A stretch of DNA of 10,234 nt from the NCBI GenBank assembly GCA_900547135.1, contig URFJ01000072.1, positions 1 through 10,234 on the forward strand, given 5' to 3'. The position numbers and the translations under genes are program-made. Within the stretch, counting starts at the first letter, position 1, and each line of letters opens with the position of its first letter. The DNA is from an uncultured Eubacteriales bacterium. GTDB taxonomy: Bacteria; Bacillota; Clostridia; Christensenellales; CAG-138. The notes beneath the pieces were generated by a model. That model was not told the origin of the DNA. It ran no database searches and saw only the letters and a program-made list of their open reading frames with translations. Positions 6,576-10,234 of the stretch are shown here, piece after piece.

Positions 6576-7868
6576 ATGATTAAGCTCTGGACGAAGAACT
6601 TTACGATAATAACCATGGGCACAATCGTGTCGATGCTCGGAAACGCGGTTGCCGGATTTGCGATAGGCCTGATGGTGTTGGATTATACCGAATCAACGCT
6701 GTTATACGCCATATTCATGATATGTTATTCACTTCCCAGGGTCATATTGCCTTTATTGGCGGGTCCCTACCTGGACCGGTTCTCCCGCAAGAGGACGATA
6801 TATTTGTTGGACTTTTTTTCAGCGGCATTGTATGCGCTTATGGCAGTTATACTATTTTTAGACCTGTTCAATTATATATTTTTTTTGGCGTTAAGTATGA
6901 TCGTAGGCTCGATTGACAGTATATATGCGGTAGCGTACGAAAGCCTGTATCCCACGCTGATTTCAAAGGGTAACTTTGGAAAGGCCTATGCTATTTCAAG
7001 CCTTATATATCCTATAGCCAATACAATTATGGTTCCGATTGCCGGTATTTGCTATAATACGGTCGGCCTAATCCCGCTGTTTATATTTAACTCTGTTTCA
7101 TTTCTTGTAGCGGCAATAGTTGAAACGCGTATTGACGCCGATGAGGCGCACATTATAAACCAAAAGGCGGAGAAATTCAGCGCAGTACGCTTTAAGAACG
7201 ATTTAAAAGAGGGGCTTGACTATCTGCGGGCGGAGCCTGGGCTAATGGCTATATGCGCCTATTTCTTTGTTACAATGCTTGCAAGCGGCGCTGAAGGCGC
7301 GCTGGTACTCCCGTTTTTTAAAAGTGAGGCGGGCGATGCTGTAACCTCCATTCTTCCAGGTCTGTTTGATATGCTTGGATTTAACAATGCGGTGGGACGC
7401 GGCGTTGCAATATATACGGTAATCATGAGCATATCGACCTTTGGCCGTCTTGTTGGAGGGGCTTTACATTATAAAATAAAGATAAAACCAGAGTGGAAAT
7501 TTGCTATTGCCGTTACCGTATATACCTCCATATGCTTCCTTGACGGAAGCTACCTATTCCTGCCCGTAGAGCTAATGATGCTGATGAAATTCATTACAGG
7601 CTTCTTGGCGGTAAATTCCTTTAATATAAGGATATCATCCACGCAGAACTATGTATCAAATGAAAAGAGGGGCCGCTTTAACGGAATTTCGCAGATGATA
7701 ATGACTGCGGGGACGATTATAGGGCAGCTGATGGCGGGCGCATTTGGCGAAATAACTTCACCAAGGCTTATAATAGTAATCTCGCTTGCGATAAACCTGG
7801 TCGCCGTATTCGGAATAATGGTTGCAAACGGCAAACATGTTAAACAGATATACAACAATGAAGTGTAG
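6576..7868 (+). CDS. Major facilitator superfamily transporter, exporter-like
   Basis: A membrane transporter of 430 residues with about 12 hydrophobic spans and a longer central cytoplasmic loop (about 184-220), the usual 6+6 MFS layout. After the second span, GPYLDRFSRKR (63-73) is a clear MFS motif A, and the segment EKRGRFNGI (363-371) resembles the matching loop in the second half. The overall look (N-terminal GTIVSMLGNAV, motif A form) is that of the drug and macrolide efflux type of MFS proteins rather than sugar symporters. The ATG has AGGAGG seven bases upstream. It lies 146 bases after the small opp-linked protein with hairpins between, so it may form its own unit, although I see no strong promoter. 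The substrate is unknown. Confidence 0.85.
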   Translation: MIKLWTKNFTIITMGTIVSMLGNAVAGFAIGLMVLDYTESTLLYAIFMICYSLPRVILPLLAGPYLDRFSRKRTIYLLDFFSAALYALMAVILFLDLFNYIFFLALSMIVGSIDSIYAVAYESLYPTLISKGNFGKAYAISSLIYPIANTIMVPIAGICYNTVGLIPLFIFNSVSFLVAAIVETRIDADEAHIINQKAEKFSAVRFKNDLKEGLDYLRAEPGLMAICAYFFVTMLASGAEGALVLPFFKSEAGDAVTSILPGLFDMLGFNNAVGRGVAIYTVIMSISTFGRLVGGALHYKIKIKPEWKFAIAVTVYTSICFLDGSYLFLPVELMMLMKFITGFLAVNSFNIRISSTQNYVSNEKRGRFNGISQMIMTAGTIIGQLMAGAFGEITSPRLIIVISLAINLVAVFGIMVANGKHVKQIYNNEV

Positions 7869-7887
7869 GCAAAGCAGGCAAGATTTA

Positions 7888-7901
7888 AGCCGCTTACGGC
7901 T
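7888..7901 (+). terminator. Weak hairpin after the MFS gene
   Basis: AGCCG (7888-7892) and CGGCT (7897-7901) form a 5-bp stem with a CTTA loop, 19 bases after the MFS stop. A partial T-run (TTTTATTC) comes only at 7913-7920. It is a weak terminator candidate. Confidence 0.3.
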
Positions 7902-7940
7902 ATTAACAAGACTTTTATTCAATATTATGCCGCTTTCGGG

Positions 7941-7968
7941 TTGACATGCCGTTATAAAACGGTACAAT
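7941..7968 (+). promoter_or_regulatory. Sigma-A type promoter of glnA
   Basis: A perfect -35 TTGACA (7941-7946), a 16-bp spacer and TACAAT (7963-7968, five of six matches) precede glnA. The expected start is near 7975, giving a leader of about 45 bases. glnA can therefore be transcribed independently of the MFS gene. Confidence 0.75.
7949..7962. promoter_or_regulatory. Inverted repeat in the glnA promoter spacer, possible operator
   Basis: CCGTT (7949-7953), ATAA, AACGG (7958-7962) is a perfect 5-4-5 inverted repeat lying entirely between the -35 and -10. A repressor bound here would block RNA polymerase. It does not match the Bacillus GlnR/TnrA box (TGTNAN7TNACA), so the regulator, if any, is unidentified. 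Confidence 0.4.
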
Positions 7969-8020
7969 CAAGATAACGTGCCGCACAAGAGGACGCATCA
8001 CAAAAACGGAGGACGTAGTT

Positions 8021-9442
8021 ATGTTCAAAACACTTGCTGAAACAAAGAAGTTCTGTCAGGAAAACAATATTGCCATGCTGGACTTTAAAATGACAGACAT
8101 TGACGGCCGCTGGAGACACATTACACTGCCGGCTGAGAGACTGGATGAAGAACTAATGGCTTATGGCGTTGGCTTTGATGGGTCTAACTATGGTTATGCG
8201 CCGGTTGAGAACAGCGATATGGTGTTTATTCCGGACATCTCAACTGCCGCAATGGATCCATTTAGCGAGGGGATACTATCCATGACGGGCGATGTTATGA
8301 TAATTGACGCTCCGAACAACCGCCCTTTTGATCAGTATCCGCGCAACGTAGCGAAAAGTGCCGTTGAACACATGCGAAGCCTGGGTATAGCGGATAAGAT
8401 GATAATTGGGCCTGAATTCGAGTTTCATGTATTTGATAGCGTATCCTTTAAGACCGAACCGCACCGTTCCACGTTAAAGATTGGTTGCGACGAAGCGTAT
8501 TGGTCCACAGAAGAAGGTATGACTGGACATCAGATTCCTCACAAGGCGGGGTATCATATAGGACTGCCGCAGGACGTCAACTTTGAGCTGCGAAACGAGA
8601 TGTGCAGAATACTTGAGGAATGGCGTGTAAGCGTAAAGTATCACCATCATGAGGTTGGAAGCCCTGCTCAGGAGGAGATCGAGGTTGAGATGGGTGAAAT
8701 GACCGAGATGGCCGATAAGACCATGATAATCAAGTACGTTGTTCACAATACAGCCGAGCTATTTGGAAAAACGGCAACCTTCATGCCAAAGCCGGTACTA
8801 AATGAGGCGGGCAACGGCATGCATGTCCATATGCTGCTGTTTAAAGACGGGAAACCACTGTTTTATGATGAAAAGGGCTATGCTAACCTGAGCGAAACAG
8901 CGCTTTACTTTATCGGCGGGCTCTTAAAACACGCTCCGTCGCTGTGCGCAATCACAAACCCATCTACCAACTCGTTTAAGAGGCTTGTACCAGGCTTTGA
9001 GGCGCCTGTCACGATCGGCTATGCGATGGCAAACCGCAGCGCTGTCGTAAGAATTCCGGCGTATGCAAAATCCCCTTCAAAGAAGCGCTTTGAGCTTAGG
9101 AATCCCGACGCTACATGCAACCCATACTATGCTTATGCGGCAATGCTGATGGCTGGGCTTGACGGAATAGAGAATAAAATCGATCCGGAAGGGCATGGCT
9201 GGGGTCCTTACGACTTCAACCTGTTTGACCTGAGCGATGAGGAAAAGTCAAAAATAGATTCATTGCCCAGATCGCTTGGAGAGGCGCTTGACATGCTGGA
9301 GCAGGATCACGATTACCTGACAAGAGGGGGCGTATTCCCTGAAAGGCTGCTGTCGGCGTGGATTAAGAGAAAGCGCACCGAGCTTAACAGGCTTAACAGG
9401 ATCCCGAATGCGGCGGAGTTTGAGGCATACTATAGCCTGTAG
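8021..9442 (+). CDS. glnA: Glutamine synthetase type I
   Basis: Catalyses ATP-dependent joining of ammonium to glutamate, the main entry of nitrogen into amino acids; a cytoplasmic dodecamer in this family. The 473 residues are close to the E. coli enzyme. Signature segments in order: FDGSNYGYAPVENSDM (52-67), metal ligands in GPEFEF (Glu132, Glu134), HHHEVGSPAQEE (208-219), GKTATFMPKP and GMHVH (His268), then NPSTNSFKRLVPGFEAP (Arg321, flap Glu327) and NRSA (Arg339), then FELRNPD (Glu358, Arg360). The position of the tyrosine adenylylated in enteric enzymes (NLYDL) is NLFDL here (Phe402), so that control is not expected. DGSNYGY also departs from the common DGSSIxGW. The start has GGAGG eight bases upstream. 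The enzyme looks catalytically complete; a side role as a gamma-glutamyl ligase cannot be excluded. Confidence 0.93.
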   Translation: MFKTLAETKKFCQENNIAMLDFKMTDIDGRWRHITLPAERLDEELMAYGVGFDGSNYGYAPVENSDMVFIPDISTAAMDPFSEGILSMTGDVMIIDAPNNRPFDQYPRNVAKSAVEHMRSLGIADKMIIGPEFEFHVFDSVSFKTEPHRSTLKIGCDEAYWSTEEGMTGHQIPHKAGYHIGLPQDVNFELRNEMCRILEEWRVSVKYHHHEVGSPAQEEIEVEMGEMTEMADKTMIIKYVVHNTAELFGKTATFMPKPVLNEAGNGMHVHMLLFKDGKPLFYDEKGYANLSETALYFIGGLLKHAPSLCAITNPSTNSFKRLVPGFEAPVTIGYAMANRSAVVRIPAYAKSPSKKRFELRNPDATCNPYYAYAAMLMAGLDGIENKIDPEGHGWGPYDFNLFDLSDEEKSKIDSLPRSLGEALDMLEQDHDYLTRGGVFPERLLSAWIKRKRTELNRLNRIPNAAEFEAYYSL

Positions 9443-9482
9443 GGTTTATACTATAAGCAAAAATGTAAAGCAGGGCTTTGAA

Positions 9483-9500
9483 GGGATTATATCCCATTTT
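9483..9500 (+). terminator. Possible intrinsic terminator of glnA
   Basis: GGGAT (9483-9487), TAT and ATCCC (9491-9495) form a tight stem followed by ATTTT, 40 bases after the glnA stop. The flanks can also pair: GCAAAAATG before it with CATTTTGC around it, with a bulge. The stem is short, so strength is uncertain. Confidence 0.45.
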
Positions 9501-9532
9501 GCTGTTTAGCTTTAGTTGATAATAGATATGAG

Positions 9533-9573
9533 AATGCCGCTGAAAGCATTCCTTGAGGACTTTTAGCGGCATT
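9533..9573. terminator. Hairpin between convergent genes, possible bidirectional terminator
   Basis: AATGCCGCTGAAA (9533-9545) pairs with TTTTAGCGGCATT (9561-9573) over 13 pairs including one G-U, around a 15-base loop. It lies between glnA (plus) and the dockerin gene (minus) and so could end both transcripts. T-runs on either side are poor (ATTTGATTAT on the plus strand). Confidence 0.6.
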
Positions 9574-9605
9574 TGATTATGTTAAATGTAAAGGCGCCAT
9601 GTAGC

Positions 9606-10234
9606 TTACTGCGTAGCAATGCTTTCAATTAAATTATAGTCGGTTAAGTTTACAACTCCGTCCTGATTGTAATCAGCTAACACAAGCTGGAGATTGGATA
9701 GGTCTTCAAATCTCATTTGGACTATGCGAAGATATCTAGCCAAAATAGTTACGTCATCCATTGTTACCACCCCATCATAATCTAAATCGCCCAGTGTAAA
9801 CTCAGGCGAAAAGGTACTAATGACAGGGGTTACATCATTAGGGTTCAAAGGCATATAGTCTGTTATGGGATTACCATAATTGTCCGTTAAGCGCCATAAG
9901 TTAGTTCTAGAAGCTATAGTATGGTTTAACCCATCTACTCTGATTGCGTAGGTAGGATCGTTAAAAAGATTATCCTGCACATGTGTGTTTGCATTATTAT
10001 AGTCAAATAGCAAAACACCACACCTTGCTCCTGCACCTAAACCACTATATACTGTATCAAACCATTTCGAGGCGGTAAATGGAGTTTGTGTCATTATGTT
10101 AACGTGCATCGTATTTGCCGCATCGGTATTATATAGCAGTTCGGCAACTATGTAGGGCTTTACTTCCCTAATAGGGCAATATGTGAACCAGTTTTTATTT
10201 GACTCAAATGAAAAGGCGGGCTTTCTGGTTCCGG
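9606..10234 (-). CDS. Dockerin-domain protein, C-terminal part (N-terminus outside window)
   Basis: The frame is open from the window edge to a TAA at 9606-9608, giving about 208 codons. An internal ATG at 10107-10109 is not the start, because the frame continues upstream without a stop. The last 60 residues (9618-9791) are a type I-like dockerin with two calcium-binding loops, DLDYDGVVTMDD and DYNQDGVVNLTD, each followed by a helix and separated by a linker of about 22 residues. Dockerins bind cohesins on cellulosome scaffolds or cell-surface proteins. The roughly 145 residues before it (aromatic-rich, with NKNWFTYCP, NLWRLTDNYGNP and a Pro-rich linker before the dockerin) match no family I recognise and may be a beta-sandwich or carbohydrate-related module. 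The product should be secreted, but any signal peptide lies outside the window. Confidence 0.8.
   Translation of the reverse strand, partial: GTRKPAFSFESNKNWFTYCPIREVKPYIVAELLYNTDAANTMHVNIMTQTPFTASKWFDTVYSGLGAGARCGVLLFDYNNANTHVQDNLFNDPTYAIRVDGLNHTIASRTNLWRLTDNYGNPITDYMPLNPNDVTPVISTFSPEFTLGDLDYDGVVTMDDVTILARYLRIVQMRFEDLSNLQLVLADYNQDGVVNLTDYNLIESIATQ

Noticed and set aside
7869..8020. tRNA or small RNA gene between the MFS gene and glnA
   Set aside because: Short hairpins only, no cloverleaf; the stretch is explained by the glnA promoter and leader.

Overview
The window looks like a chromosomal segment of a Gram-positive anaerobe of class Clostridia. The reasons are strong Shine-Dalgarno sites, sigma-A type promoters, heavy use of ATA and AGG codons, an Opp/Dpp-type peptide transporter and a secreted dockerin protein. 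The genus is not determined; Mahella-like or other fermentative, polysaccharide-degrading Clostridia are only a guess.

Layout. Bases 1-104 hold the last 34 codons of an unrecognised upstream gene. Bases 105-668 are AT-rich and have no convincing gene. They contain an excellent sigma-A promoter (TTGACG, 17 bp, TATAAT at 415-443), a possible second promoter, and a leader of about 220 nt with four successive stem-loops before oppB. The operon is oppB (669-1655), oppC (1673-3517), oppD (3532-4533), oppF (4520-6067) and a small single-span membrane protein (6133-6429). A GC-rich hairpin, an MFS exporter-like gene (6576-7868) and a type I glutamine synthetase with its own promoter (8021-9442) follow. 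Terminator-like hairpins separate glnA from a convergent, truncated gene for a dockerin-domain protein (9606 to the window end, minus strand).

What stands out is the transporter. OppB and OppD have ordinary length. OppC carries about 280 extra residues between TM1 and the conserved GTDxxGRD segment. These form seven RCC1-like repeats with WG motifs about 38-45 residues apart, predicted to be a seven-bladed beta-propeller on the outer face. OppF carries about 190 extra residues between Walker A and the Q-loop, with a clear heptad pattern, predicted to be a cytoplasmic coiled-coil hairpin. One transporter therefore has an added domain on each side of the membrane, while all ATPase motifs stay intact. 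No substrate-binding protein gene is visible here.

How the genes may work together: OppBCDF would import peptides or, in a polysaccharide degrader, possibly oligosaccharides, since the Opp/Dpp family does both. Glutamine synthetase assimilates ammonium, and the dockerin protein would act outside the cell. These links are inferred from context only.
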